NCBI RefSeq assembly: GCF_014161445.1
Contig: NZ_JABBXA010000002.1
Coordinates: 418,351-482,350 of the forward strand
Length of the DNA stretch: 64,000 nucleotides
Source of the DNA: Microbispora sp. H13382
Lineage (GTDB): Bacteria; Actinomycetota; Actinomycetes; Streptosporangiales; Streptosporangiaceae
Direction: 5' to 3'
The position numbers and the translations under genes were made by a program. Shown here piece by piece: positions 15,951 to 24,863 of the stretch. The notes below the pieces were generated by a model that searched no databases, had not been told where the DNA came from, and saw nothing but the letters and a program-made list of their open reading frames with translations. Positions within the stretch are counted from its first letter, which is position 1; every line of letters starts with the position of its first letter.

Positions 15951-17019
15951 GGGGCTTCGGCTCGCCGGGGCGGTGACCGCCGGTGCGGTCACCGCCCTTG
16001 TGGGGTTGGTCTTCGTCCTGGTGGCGGCCCCGTTCGCCGGCCGCCCCGCCGTACGCGCCGCGGCCGCACGCCTGACCGGGCTGGAACTGCGGCGGCTGCG
16101 CCTGGACCTGCCGGGCCGCGATGCCGACGGCGAGCTCCGCTACCTGGCCGCGCGGGTGCCCGTCGGTCTCCTGGGCGGCCTGGTGGTGTTGCTGCTGGTG
16201 ATCGGGGCCACGCTGGCGGTCAGGCTGATGTGGTCGTGGAGCCGTGGGGAGGCGATGGACGGCATGCTGCCCACTCCGCCGCTGCTGGCCTACGCCTTCC
16301 TCTCGGGCGTCGTCCTGCTCTTCCTGGATCTGTCCGGCCTGGTGGGGGTGGACGTGCTGGAGCGGCGGCTGGCCGTACGGCTTCTCGCTCCCGACCCGAC
16401 CGAGGCGCTCCGGCGGCGGATCACCGAACTGACCGAGAGCCGCGCCGGGGTGGTCGCGGCGGTGGACGCCGAACGGCGGCGCATCGAGCGTGACCTCCAC
16501 GACGGGGTGCAGCAGCGGCTGGTGGCGCTGTCCATGCTCGCGGGACGCGCCCGCCGGGGCCGCCCCGAGCTGCTGGACCAGCTCCACGAGCAGGCCCGGC
16601 AGGCGCTGGTGGAGCTGCGCGAGGTGGCGTGGCGGGTCTACCCGTCGGGACTCGACGCGCACGGGCTGGCGGAGGCGCTGGCCGGGGTGGCCGAGCGGGC
16701 CGCGGTCACGGTCAGTGTGACCTGCGAGCTGCCGGAGCGGCCACCGGCACCGGTGGAGACGGCCGCCTACTTCGTGGCCAGCGAGGCCGTGACGAACGCC
16801 GCCAAGCACTCCCGGGCCGCCCTGGTCGCCATCGAGGTCCGCCAGGAGGGCACCATGGTCGTCGTGCGAGTGCGGGACGACGGCATCGGCGGAGCCGACG
16901 CCACCGGCGGCGGGCTGACCGGGCTGGCTCGGCGGGTGGCGGCGCTGGACGGCCGGTTCACCGTGACCAGCCCGCCCGGCGGGCCGACCGTGGTCGAAGC
17001 GGAGCTGCCGTGCGCGTGA
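15934..17019 (+). CDS. Two-component sensor histidine kinase (NarL/DesK-like)
   Basis: The 361-residue kinase has three to four N-terminal membrane segments (about 8-30, 73-95, 110-130). A HisKA_3 dimerisation helix with the phosphorylated His follows (ERRRIERDLHDGVQQRLVAL, about 187-206) and a HATPase_c domain (N-box EAVTNAAKHS, G-box RDDGIGGA, then GGGLTGLARRV). There is no large extracellular sensor, so it may sense membrane state. It overlaps DedA upstream and the response regulator downstream. Confidence 0.9.
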   Translation: MCWTVRGLRLAGAVTAGAVTALVGLVFVLVAAPFAGRPAVRAAAARLTGLELRRLRLDLPGRDADGELRYLAARVPVGLLGGLVVLLLVIGATLAVRLMWSWSRGEAMDGMLPTPPLLAYAFLSGVVLLFLDLSGLVGVDVLERRLAVRLLAPDPTEALRRRITELTESRAGVVAAVDAERRRIERDLHDGVQQRLVALSMLAGRARRGRPELLDQLHEQARQALVELREVAWRVYPSGLDAHGLAEALAGVAERAAVTVSVTCELPERPPAPVETAAYFVASEAVTNAAKHSRAALVAIEVRQEGTMVVVRVRDDGIGGADATGGGLTGLARRVAALDGRFTVTSPPGGPTVVEAELPCA

Positions 17020-17654
17020 TGCTGGCCGAGGACTCCGCCCTGCTGCGCGAGGGCCTGGTGCGGCTGCTGCAGGAGGAGGGCCACGACGTCCTGGCCGCGG
17101 TGGGCGACGCCGGCGCGCTCCTGGAGGCGGTGGCCGGCGAGCGGCCCGAAGCCGTGGTGGTCGACGTACGGATGCCGCCCACCCACACCGACGAGGGCCT
17201 GCGCGCCGCCCTGGAGATCCGGCGGCGCTGGCCGGAGGTCAAGGTGTTGGTGCTGTCGCAGTACGTCGAGAAGAAGTACGCCACCGAGCTGATGGGCGGC
17301 AGCATCGACGGCGTCGGCTACCTGCTCAAGGACCGCGTGGCCGAGGTCGGCGACTTCCTGGACGCGCTGGACCGGGTGGGCGCCGGTGGAACGGCCTTCG
17401 ACCCTGAGGTGGTGCGGCAGCTGCTCGCGCGGACCAGCCACGCCGATCCGCTGGCGCGGCTCACCGCCCGTGAGCGCGAGGTGCTGGAGCTCATGGCCCA
17501 GGGCCTGACCAACGCCTCGATCGCCCAATCCCTGCACGTGTCGCAGAGCGCGGTGGAAAAGCACGTCAACGCCCTTTTCGACAAGCTCGCGCTGTCGCAC
17601 ATCACCGGATACAGCCGCCGGGTCCTGGCGGTGCTGCGCTACCTCGGTTCCTGA
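17010..17654 (+). CDS. LuxR/NarL-family response regulator
   Basis: This 214-residue protein has a receiver domain (RVMLAEDSALLREGL; phospho-acceptor Asp in AVVVDVRMPP at about residue 53; KD switch Lys in GYLLKDRV) and a C-terminal LuxR HTH (LTAREREVLELMAQGLTNAS, then SQSAVEKHVNALFDKL). GTG 17010 starts inside the kinase gene (10-bp overlap), so translation is coupled. It is the partner of that kinase. Its targets are unknown. Confidence 0.92.
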   Translation: MRVMLAEDSALLREGLVRLLQEEGHDVLAAVGDAGALLEAVAGERPEAVVVDVRMPPTHTDEGLRAALEIRRRWPEVKVLVLSQYVEKKYATELMGGSIDGVGYLLKDRVAEVGDFLDALDRVGAGGTAFDPEVVRQLLARTSHADPLARLTAREREVLELMAQGLTNASIAQSLHVSQSAVEKHVNALFDKLALSHITGYSRRVLAVLRYLGS

Positions 17655-17732
17655 CCCGCTGTGGTTTTCCGCAGGTGAAGCAGGCGGCGCACCTCATTCT
17701 GCCGCCGAATCGATCTCCCTAGCGTTGATCAC

Positions 17733-18797
17733 ATGATGCAGACGATGATGAACGTGCTGGTGGCGGCGGTCGTCGCGGCGGGCGGGCAGGTCGTGGACGT
17801 ACGCCCCGATCTGGAGAAGATCGTGACCGGCGGCGGGGCGACGGCCGCCCTGGCGCGGATCTCCGACGGCGGCCGCGCCCGGTCGTACGCCGTGGGAGTA
17901 CGCGACGTCGAGCGCGGGGGACGGCCGTCGCCGAACGGCTACTTCCGGATCGGCAGTGTCACCAAGACCTTCGTCGCGACCGTGGTGCTCCAGCTCGTGG
18001 ACGAGGGCGAGGTGCGGCTCGACGATCCCGTCGAGAGGCACCTGCCCGGCCTGGTGCCGGGCGGCGAGAAGATCACGGTGCGCGCGCTCCTCAACCACAC
18101 CAGCCACCTGTACGACTACATGAGCGAGCCGGGGTACTCGACCAACCGGTGGCGCGGGGACGCCCGGTTCCGCTCCTACCGGCCGCGCGAGCTGCTCAAG
18201 GTGGCCTTCGCCGGGAAACTCCCCGACGACGGGAAGTGGCACTACTCCAACACCAACTACGTGGTGCTCGGGCTGCTGGTGGAGAAGCTGACCGGCAACC
18301 CGTACGGCGAGGAGGTCCGTCGCCGCATCCTGCGCCCCCTGGGGCTGCGCCACACGGTGGTGCCGGGCGACCGGGCGGGGCTGCCGTCACCGCACGCCAA
18401 GGGGTACGAGCCGCTGCCCGGGCTGGTGGACGCGACGCGGATGAATCCCTCGCTCGACTGGGCCGCGGGGGAAATGATCTCGACCGCGGCCGACCTGGAG
18501 CGGTTCATGTCGGCCCTGCTGGGCGGCGAGCTGATCAGCACGGCGTCCCTGCGGGCGATGCGGACGACGGTGGAGACGGGGGCCGGGTTCGGCTACGGGC
18601 TCGGGTTGCAGGCCTACGCGCTGCCGTGCGGCACGGTGTGGGGACACAGCGGAGAGCTGATCGGCTACCTGACCTTCGCGTTCCGCTCGGACTCGGGTAG
18701 ATCGATGACGTTGTCGATCAACCCCTCGGTCCGCAACCCGTCCACCGCGGAGGTCATGGGGATCGCCGTCAGGGTGTTCTGCGAGCCGGCCGCTTAA
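17733..18797 (+). CDS. Serine beta-lactamase-like hydrolase (D-Ala-D-Ala carboxypeptidase type)
   Basis: The protein has 354 residues with the three class C/DD-peptidase motifs: Ser75-Val-Thr-Lys78 (nucleophile and base), Tyr-Ser-Asn in WHYSNTNYVVLG, and His-Ser-Gly in VWGHSGELIGY. The family includes DD-carboxypeptidases and esterases. The short hydrophobic N-terminus (MNVLVAAVVAAGG) could be a weak signal peptide. The start is one of several Met codons (17733, 17736, 17745, 17748). It stands alone after the two-component system. Confidence 0.85.
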   Translation: MMQTMMNVLVAAVVAAGGQVVDVRPDLEKIVTGGGATAALARISDGGRARSYAVGVRDVERGGRPSPNGYFRIGSVTKTFVATVVLQLVDEGEVRLDDPVERHLPGLVPGGEKITVRALLNHTSHLYDYMSEPGYSTNRWRGDARFRSYRPRELLKVAFAGKLPDDGKWHYSNTNYVVLGLLVEKLTGNPYGEEVRRRILRPLGLRHTVVPGDRAGLPSPHAKGYEPLPGLVDATRMNPSLDWAAGEMISTAADLERFMSALLGGELISTASLRAMRTTVETGAGFGYGLGLQAYALPCGTVWGHSGELIGYLTFAFRSDSGRSMTLSINPSVRNPSTAEVMGIAVRVFCEPAA

Positions 18798-18957
18798 CCG
18801 AGGCCTTTTCCCTTATTGCTCGACGGCAGGGCGCGCGTGTCTTTTCGTGCGGGTGATTCCGGCTGGTCCGTATTGAATAACCGGTTGACGCAAGATAAAG
18901 CCTCATGTCTTGATCAAATGGTTTCTCGTACTGATCTTGCTTATTGCTGGAGGAATC

Positions 18958-20928
18958 ATGCCGTCGGTGCGACGTTCCGGCCGCGCTCCGTCATCGCCCA
19001 AACCCAGGCTGTCTCGATTGATGCGGCGAATGCTCGCCGTCGGCGCCGTTTCGGTCATGGCGGCGGGCCTGATCGCGCCTCAGACGCCCGCGGCCGCGGC
19101 AGCCGACGACACGACCGATCTCGGCGTTTCCCTCGCACTCTGGAGGAAGGGGGGTGACGTGACGGCGGGTAGGGACAAGGTTTTCGTCTCTGCCATAGAC
19201 CGCATCGTCGTCGCGGACGCCCAGGGCTCCGTCATCGGCACGATCCCCGGCATCCCCGGCGTGCAGGAACTCGCCCTGGCGGCCGACGGTGCCCGCCTTT
19301 ACGCGGCGGTCGAAAGCGCGAACCAGGTGATGGAGATCGACACCACATCTCTGTCTGTCATCCGGCGAATCGACATGACCGCGTATCCGTGCCCGTCGGC
19401 CCTGTCTCTGTCGGGCGACCGTCTTCACGTCGGTTACGGGTGCAGCACGAATACGGGCGGTGTCGTGAGTGTCGACGTGTCGGCGGGCGACCCGGAGTTC
19501 ACCCAGATCATGACGGGGTTGTACAAGGCTCCGCTGCTGGCCGCGGCGGGACGGACTCTCGTGGTCGCCGAAAAGGGCCTCTCGCCGGGCATCCTCTGGG
19601 TCTATGACGTGTCCGGCGCCACCGCCACCCGCCGCGGCGTCATCCGCAGCGGCGCACCGGACCTCGCCATCACCCCGGATGGCGCCACGGTGTTCACGGG
19701 ACTGGACAGCTGGGACACGGCCACGATGGCCCACGTAAGCCGATACGGCGAGGACCGCGTCCCGCAGGCGGTCGCGCTCAGTCCGGACGGTGCGCTTCTG
19801 GTGCGCGGACAGATGCGAGGGATCCCCGTCGAGGCGTTCGACATCGGTACGGGAGAATCCCGGTTCGCCCACGAGAACCGGAACGATGAGGTGGTCCCGG
19901 GAGGCATCGCCATCCTCGGCAGCACGGTCTTCGCGCTGCGCAGAGACCCGTCCTACCGGCTCCACCTGTGGCGGCTGCCCGACGTGACGCTCCCCGCGTC
20001 CTCGCTCACTTTCACGGCTCCGTCCTGGGCGACCGTGCTCGATCCGCTCACACTGACCGGCCGCCTCACCCTGACGGACGGCTCGGCGCCCGGTGCCCAG
20101 CCTCTGAAGGTCACCCGCCACGCGTACGACGGAACCGCGGAGTCCCTTCCCGTGGTGACGACCGCCGAGGACGGCACGTTCACCGTCACCGACATCCCGA
20201 AGGTCGTCGGCTGGTTCACGTACGACGTCGCCTGGGACGGCGACTCGGCCTACCGGTGGAGCAGAGCCTGGTGGTGGGCGGGAACCGTCGTGGAAAAGCG
20301 CCTGCCCTCATTCACCCTGTCGCGTCCGTCCACGCCGCCGACCGCGCTCGAACCGCTCACGATGACCGGCCGGCTCACCCTGGTCCCCGGATCGGCTCCG
20401 GCCACGCAACGGCTCACGGTGACCCGCAAGTTTCCCGGTGACGTCATCGGCGAGCCCCTCGCGGAAGTGACCACGGCCGAGGACGGCACGTTCACCGTCA
20501 CCGACACCCCGCCCGTCGGCGGGACCGTCAGCTACGAGGTGAACTGGCCTGGGAACGACATCTACGACAGGCGTACGGTCCGGCATGCCCTGAAAGTCGC
20601 CATGCGCCGGACGACCCTCACCGTGTCGGGTCCCGAGGAGACGATCGCCGGCAGCCGGATCGAGTTCAGCGGCGAACTGGACGGCGACGGGCGGCTTCCG
20701 TCACCGAACGCCGTGCTCACGGTGCGCCGCACCGTCGTCGGCTCCACCGGCACCACGACCACGACACTGCCGGACGTGACGGTGTCCGAGGACGGGTCGT
20801 TCGGCTTCACGGATACGCCCACCGAGGCCGGCGCATACACCTACAGCCTCAAGTGGGTCGGCGACACGACGTTCTCGGCCGTGCAGGGTACGCACGTGGT
20901 CACGGTCGAGGGTGGCCCGGCCGAGTAA
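18958..20928 (+). CDS. Secreted beta-propeller protein with Ig-like repeats
   Basis: A 656-residue precursor. The basic N-terminus and hydrophobic run (about 24-48, ending TPAAAAADD) form a signal peptide. Residues about 70-360 are a YncE-like propeller (LALAADGARLYAAVES, LAITPDGATVFTGLD, VALSPDGALLVRG). Then come three Ig-like repeats (about 365-650) marked by EDGTFTVTDIP, EDGTFTVTDTP and EDGSFGFTDTP. There is no catalytic motif. It is probably a surface or matrix-binding protein. GGAGG before ATG 18958 is a strong ribosome site, and the short leader upstream is unusually AT-rich for this genome. Confidence 0.82.
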   Translation: MPSVRRSGRAPSSPKPRLSRLMRRMLAVGAVSVMAAGLIAPQTPAAAAADDTTDLGVSLALWRKGGDVTAGRDKVFVSAIDRIVVADAQGSVIGTIPGIPGVQELALAADGARLYAAVESANQVMEIDTTSLSVIRRIDMTAYPCPSALSLSGDRLHVGYGCSTNTGGVVSVDVSAGDPEFTQIMTGLYKAPLLAAAGRTLVVAEKGLSPGILWVYDVSGATATRRGVIRSGAPDLAITPDGATVFTGLDSWDTATMAHVSRYGEDRVPQAVALSPDGALLVRGQMRGIPVEAFDIGTGESRFAHENRNDEVVPGGIAILGSTVFALRRDPSYRLHLWRLPDVTLPASSLTFTAPSWATVLDPLTLTGRLTLTDGSAPGAQPLKVTRHAYDGTAESLPVVTTAEDGTFTVTDIPKVVGWFTYDVAWDGDSAYRWSRAWWWAGTVVEKRLPSFTLSRPSTPPTALEPLTMTGRLTLVPGSAPATQRLTVTRKFPGDVIGEPLAEVTTAEDGTFTVTDTPPVGGTVSYEVNWPGNDIYDRRTVRHALKVAMRRTTLTVSGPEETIAGSRIEFSGELDGDGRLPSPNAVLTVRRTVVGSTGTTTTTLPDVTVSEDGSFGFTDTPTEAGAYTYSLKWVGDTTFSAVQGTHVVTVEGGPAE

Positions 20929-21055
20929 CGGAGCCCTCCAGTGGAGGCACCGGTGAGTGCGGGTGACCGGCTCGCCACCCGAGGCCGACGCCGGGCGAGC
21001 GGCCCGCGCCCGCGTCGGCCTCGGTGCCCTATGGGACGTGACTAGACTCGGTCGG

Positions 21056-21790
21056 GTGACGTTCGATCTCCATGGGCGGACGCGGCGGCTGGAGCTGACC
21101 GATCAGGACCTGCGGGCCTTCGAGGCGGTCGTGCTGGAGGCCACGCCGGACGGAATCGTCCTGGACCGCTCGGCCTTCTACCCGGGTGGCGGCGGACAGC
21201 CGCCGGACCGGGGCGTGCTGCTGTGGCAGGGCGTCGAGACCCGCATCGAAGGCGTCCGCAAGGGCGACGACCTCTATCTCATGCCCGCGCCGGACGACCC
21301 GATCCCGCCCGCCGGCACGGTCGTACGGGCGGCGGTCGCCGACGAGCGGCGCACGGCCCTGATGCGCACGCACTCCGGACTGCACGTGCTGTGCGGCGTC
21401 GTGTTCCGCGACTACGGGGCCCTGGTCACGGGCGGGAACATGGAGCCGATGACGGCGCGGATGGACTTCAACCTCCCCGAGGTGCCGCCCGGCTTCAAGG
21501 AGGCGGTCGAGGACGCCTGCAACGCCGAGATCGCCGCCGACCGTCGGATCGACGTACGGGTGCTGCCGCGCGCGGAGGCCTTCGCGATCCCGGACATCAT
21601 CCGCACCGCGACGAACCTCGTGCCGGAGCACATCCCCGAGGTGCGGATCGTGGACATCGCCGGGCTGGACACCCAGGCCGACGGGGGCACGCACGTCGCC
21701 TCGACCAGGCAGATCGGCAGGATCAAGGTCGCCAAGATCGAGAGCAAGGGACGCGGCTTCCGCCGCCTCCGCATCGCGATCTCCGACTAG
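21056..21790 (+). CDS. AlaX-type alanyl-tRNA editing protein
   Basis: From GTG 21056 the product is 244 residues. It has an AlaRS editing core: FYPGGGGQPPDRG (N-terminal beta-barrel), the zinc motif His-x-x-x-His in MRTHSGLHVL, and ADGGTHVAST near the C-terminus. In AlaX proteins the third zinc ligand is usually Cys in C-G-G-T-H; here an Asp precedes GGTH. The family hydrolyses Ser-tRNA(Ala) or Gly-tRNA(Ala) in trans. TAGACT (21043-21048) seven bases before GTG fits a leaderless transcript; an open frame upstream lacks conserved sequence. Confidence 0.88.
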   Translation: MTFDLHGRTRRLELTDQDLRAFEAVVLEATPDGIVLDRSAFYPGGGGQPPDRGVLLWQGVETRIEGVRKGDDLYLMPAPDDPIPPAGTVVRAAVADERRTALMRTHSGLHVLCGVVFRDYGALVTGGNMEPMTARMDFNLPEVPPGFKEAVEDACNAEIAADRRIDVRVLPRAEAFAIPDIIRTATNLVPEHIPEVRIVDIAGLDTQADGGTHVASTRQIGRIKVAKIESKGRGFRRLRIAISD

Positions 21791-21939
21791 ACCGCGTCCC
21801 GGACGGCGTCGTGTTCCTGTGGGGAGGCCTGCCCACGGCCGACCCCGTGACCCGGCTGTGCGCCATGGCCGGGCGCGATCTCACCCGGGCCGAGTGGGAC
21901 CTCTATCTCGGTGATCGGCCGCGCGAACCGATCTGCTGA
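21787..21939 (+). pseudogene. Orphan C-terminal tail of a WD40 protein
   Basis: In a frame different from the AlaX gene it overlaps by 4 bp, the DNA reads VPDGVVFLWGGLP, then RLCAMAGRDLTRAEWDLYLG and a final PIC before TGA 21937-21939. This is the last WD strand plus the 'C-x-x-x-G-R-x-L-T-x-x-E-W-x-x-Y' tail that also ends the TIR-WD40 protein at 7900-7995. No WD repeats precede it. It is the remnant of a deleted WD40 gene. Confidence 0.75.
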
Positions 21940-22554
21940 TCAGAAGTCGATCCGCACGACGGCTCGCCTGAGCGTCGGCCTGCTCACCTCGGTGAACCCC
22001 GCGTCCAGGAAGACATCACGGCTGCCGACGTGGAGCTCGCCCCAGGTGATCTCGGCGCCCGGGCGCGTGATCATCGGATATGCCTCCAAGGCCCGGGCTC
22101 CCCGCGTCCGGGCGAAGTCGATCGTGGCGCGTGCGAGCGCGTACGTCACCCCGCGTCGGCGGAAGCCCCTGCGGGTGACGAAGCAGGTCACGGCCCAGAC
22201 GCTGTCGTCGGTTTCGTCCTCCTGCCGCCCGGTCCAGGGCACGCGGGTGCGGGTCAGCTGGGGATAGGCCGTCCGGGGCTCGACCGCGCACCACCCCACC
22301 GGCTCATCGCCGAGGTAGGCGACGAGACCGCTGGTCGAGCGGGCTGCGGGCGTTCCACAGCCGGTCTGCTCGCGCAGGCGCGCGGCGCGTTCCGCGGCGG
22401 AGACCGCGCCCCACTGGTACGTGAAGATCTTGTAGCGCTGGCAATGGCAGTCGATCGTGCCGAGGATCGCCCGCAGGTCGTCCCACGACGCCTGGTTGGC
22501 GGGGACGACGACGAGCTGGTCGACGGGGATCGGCTCCGTGATGTCCTGCCTCAT
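21940..22554 (-). CDS. GNAT-family N-acetyltransferase
   Basis: The 204-residue protein has a GNAT fold. The acetyl-CoA-binding loop is VTCFVTRRGFRRRGVTYALA (R/Q-x-x-G-x-G/A type), preceded by VAYLGDEPVGWCAVEPR and followed by a C-terminal GFTEV strand. ATG 22554 overlaps the TGA of the upstream DinB gene (ATGA), so translation is coupled. The substrate is unknown; linkage to DinB suggests a thiol or xenobiotic context. It ends exactly where the WD40 tail ends on the other strand. Confidence 0.88.
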   Translation of the reverse strand: MRQDITEPIPVDQLVVVPANQASWDDLRAILGTIDCHCQRYKIFTYQWGAVSAAERAARLREQTGCGTPAARSTSGLVAYLGDEPVGWCAVEPRTAYPQLTRTRVPWTGRQEDETDDSVWAVTCFVTRRGFRRRGVTYALARATIDFARTRGARALEAYPMITRPGAEITWGELHVGSRDVFLDAGFTEVSRPTLRRAVVRIDF

Positions 22555-23096
22555 TCCGCCGGCTGGTCCTCTCCGACCAGGCCGTCGTCGGACTCGCGGA
22601 TGAGGTCGGCGTGCCCGATGTGGCGGGCGTACTCCTCGATCATGTCGATCAGCAGGCGGCGAAGGCTGGGCGACTCGCCGCGTGAGTTGGTGTGGGCCGC
22701 GAGCCGTCCGAGGCCGCCCTCGGCCAGCGCCTGCCGTACGCCGGCCCGGGAGCGGGCCACCGCGTCCTGCCACAACGTCGTCAACTGCTCGGGAGTGTCG
22801 TCGGCGGCCGTACGCCACTCCCAGTCGGGGTCGGTGTCGAAGTCCACCGTGTCCCACGGCGGCGACGGCGGCCGCCCGAACAGCTTCCGGGAGAACATAT
22901 CGTCCTCCACCAGGGCCAGGTGCTTGAGCAGCCCTCCCAGGGTGATGGACGACGCGGCGGCGGTCGCCCGCAGGCCTGCCGCGTCGAGCCCGCCGCACTT
23001 CCACGCGAATGTCCGGCGCTGGCGTTCCAGCGACCCGAGGAGCGTGTCGATCTCGTCGCCCGCGACCGGCGGCTCACGAAGGATGTTTTCGGCCAT
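22551..23096 (-). CDS. DinB-family protein (DUF664 type)
   Basis: The 181-residue four-helix-bundle protein has the DinB metal-site pattern: His in LGGLLKHLALVEDDMF, and the C-terminal helix IDMIEEYARHIGHADLIRE with His-x-x-His. This family includes mycothiol- or bacillithiol-dependent transferases and maleylpyruvate-isomerase-like enzymes. It is the first gene of a coupled DinB-GNAT pair and diverges from a WYL regulator 59 bp away, which probably controls it. Confidence 0.87.
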   Translation of the reverse strand: MAENILREPPVAGDEIDTLLGSLERQRRTFAWKCGGLDAAGLRATAAASSITLGGLLKHLALVEDDMFSRKLFGRPPSPPWDTVDFDTDPDWEWRTAADDTPEQLTTLWQDAVARSRAGVRQALAEGGLGRLAAHTNSRGESPSLRRLLIDMIEEYARHIGHADLIRESDDGLVGEDQPAE

Positions 23097-23155
23097 GGCG
23101 GACAGGCTACGGTCATTTCCGGACGATCCCCTTCCGGAATCCGACGGGTTGCCGA

Positions 23156-24112
23156 ATGAAACGAGACGAGAGCCCCACCGCCCGGGCCCTCCTGCTCCTC
23201 GAACTGATCCAGAACAGTCCCGGCATCACCGCGGAACGGCTGGCCGACCGGCTCGGTGTCTCCGAGCGGGCGGCCCGGCGTTACGTCGGCATCCTGCGCG
23301 AGGCCGGCATCCCGATCGAGTCCGTCCGCGGCCCCTATGGGGGATACCGCGTCGGCCGGGGGCACCGGCTGCCTCCCCTGATGTTCACGCCGGCCGAGGC
23401 GCTCGGGCTGGTGATGGCCGTGCTGGACGGCCACCACGACGACGCGGCGGATTCGGCCGATCCCGTGGGCGTCGCGCTCGGCAAGATCCTGCGGGTGCTT
23501 CCCGAGGCGGTGGCGGAGCCGGCCGCGGTGGTGCGGAGCCTGAGCGCGAGACACCCCGAGCCCGGGGCCAGGACGCCCGACCCCGAGACCACCGCCGTCC
23601 TCGCCCAGGCCTGCGCCGCGCGTCACCGGCTGCGGCTCGGATATCGCATCCGCCCCGGAGACGAGCGGATCATGGAGGTCGATCCGTGGGCCGTCGTCGT
23701 GCGTCGCGGCCGGTGGTATCTCCTGTGCTGGTCGCACACCAGGAACGCCCGCCGGGTGCTGCGGGTGGACAAGGTGGCGGACGTCGAGGTCCTCGACGTT
23801 CCGGCCGTCCCTCCGGCCGATCTCGATCCGGCGGAGATGCTGGAAGACCACCTGTCGGCGGGCTGGCGGCACGAGGTGGAGGTCGTCGTGGACGCACCCG
23901 CCGAGGCCGTGGCCGAGTGGATCCCGCGCAGCCTGGGCCGCCGCGAGCCGATCGATGCGACCACCACGCGCCTGGTGGGCGGCACGGACGAGCCGGACTG
24001 GTACGTCCGGCAGCTCACGGCGATCCGGGCGCCTTTCCGCATCGTCGGCTCTCGCGAACTGCGGGAGGCCGCCGAAGCCCTGGGACGACGCCTCCTCCGG
24101 GCCGGGTCCTGA
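23156..24112 (+). CDS. WYL-domain transcriptional regulator (DeoR-type HTH)
   Basis: The protein has 318 residues with an N-terminal winged helix (ARALLLLELIQNSPGITAER, then LADRLGVSERAARRYVGILR) and a WYL domain (LGYRIRPGDERIMEVDPWAVVVRRGRWYLLCW in two halves, about 165-205), followed by a WCX C-terminal extension. WYL regulators often bind nucleic acid or nucleotide ligands. ATG 23156 is set by the HTH. In the divergent gap, TTCCGGA (23116-23122) and TTCCGGAA (23133-23140) repeat and are candidate operators. Confidence 0.88.
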   Translation: MKRDESPTARALLLLELIQNSPGITAERLADRLGVSERAARRYVGILREAGIPIESVRGPYGGYRVGRGHRLPPLMFTPAEALGLVMAVLDGHHDDAADSADPVGVALGKILRVLPEAVAEPAAVVRSLSARHPEPGARTPDPETTAVLAQACAARHRLRLGYRIRPGDERIMEVDPWAVVVRRGRWYLLCWSHTRNARRVLRVDKVADVEVLDVPAVPPADLDPAEMLEDHLSAGWRHEVEVVVDAPAEAVAEWIPRSLGRREPIDATTTRLVGGTDEPDWYVRQLTAIRAPFRIVGSRELREAAEALGRRLLRAGS

Positions 24113-24145
24113 AACGCCGGGTCCTGGGAAGCGCGGTCGTGGAGG

Positions 24146-24745
24146 CTAGGCGGAGCACGTGGCCCAGAGTTCGGCCCAGCCCTCGTGCATGAAGTCGTCG
24201 TTCTGGTACCAGACCGCGTACGAGTGGTCGTCGGACTGGACCGAGGTGATGCCGACGTTGGCGGGGCGCCGCCCGTCGGCGCCGCTGAGGTGCGGGTGGC
24301 TGGGCGGGCAGGCCACCATCAGCAGAGCGTCGCCGCCCGGCGGGATCCTCGTGCTCTGCATGAACTCGAAGCCGGTCATGGGCTCGTGCTGCACGTTCGA
24401 GCAGAGCACCTCGATCTTCACCAGGATGGCGGACGCGTGCTTGTCCGTCTTCGACTGGGAGTTGCCGAACGTCACCTTCACCTCGCGCCCGTTCACGGTG
24501 ATGCCCTTGTAAACCAGCTCGCCCCCGTCCCAGGTGTCCTGGGCGACGGACGAGGTCCGGGTCGTCACCGGATACGGCTTCGTCGACGGACAGGTCCTCG
24601 ACACGTAGACCGTCATGCCCGGCTGGACGGAGGTCGAGTTCGTCATGACCACGGTCTCCTCGGCGAACGCCGGGGCGACGGGGACCGTGAGTGCGGCGGC
24701 GGCGGCCATCGCCGCGACCGCGCCCGTTCGCGTGAGCTTGCGCAT
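24146..24745 (-). CDS. Secreted hypothetical protein
   Basis: The 199-residue precursor has a classic signal peptide (MRKLTRTGAVAAMAAAAALT, cut near AFA-EE). The mature domain carries four cysteines (SRTCPSTKP, EVLCSNVQ, MVACPPSHP, WATCSA) that could form two disulfides. It resembles small actinobacterial secreted proteins of unknown function, and I recognise no family. It converges on the WYL regulator with a 33-bp gap. Confidence 0.75.
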   Translation of the reverse strand: MRKLTRTGAVAAMAAAAALTVPVAPAFAEETVVMTNSTSVQPGMTVYVSRTCPSTKPYPVTTRTSSVAQDTWDGGELVYKGITVNGREVKVTFGNSQSKTDKHASAILVKIEVLCSNVQHEPMTGFEFMQSTRIPPGGDALLMVACPPSHPHLSGADGRRPANVGITSVQSDDHSYAVWYQNDDFMHEGWAELWATCSA

Positions 24746-24863
24746 GTGGTGTCTCTCCTCGTTCGTCAGGCGTGTCCTTGCGCCGACGACGCTAGAGAGA
24801 CCGTCTTGAGGCGGTCTTGACCGTGTCGTGTGGAGTGCTTCACGCGCACTTGGGGCCGGTGTT

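Noticed and set aside
15069..15992. Long minus-strand open frame opposite DedA
   Set aside because: It is antisense to a clear DedA gene and rich in Arg/Pro/His without motifs; it is a high-GC shadow.
22030..24192. Long plus-strand open frame of about 720 codons
   Set aside because: It runs antisense to GNAT and DinB and out of frame with the WYL gene; composition is that of a shadow frame.
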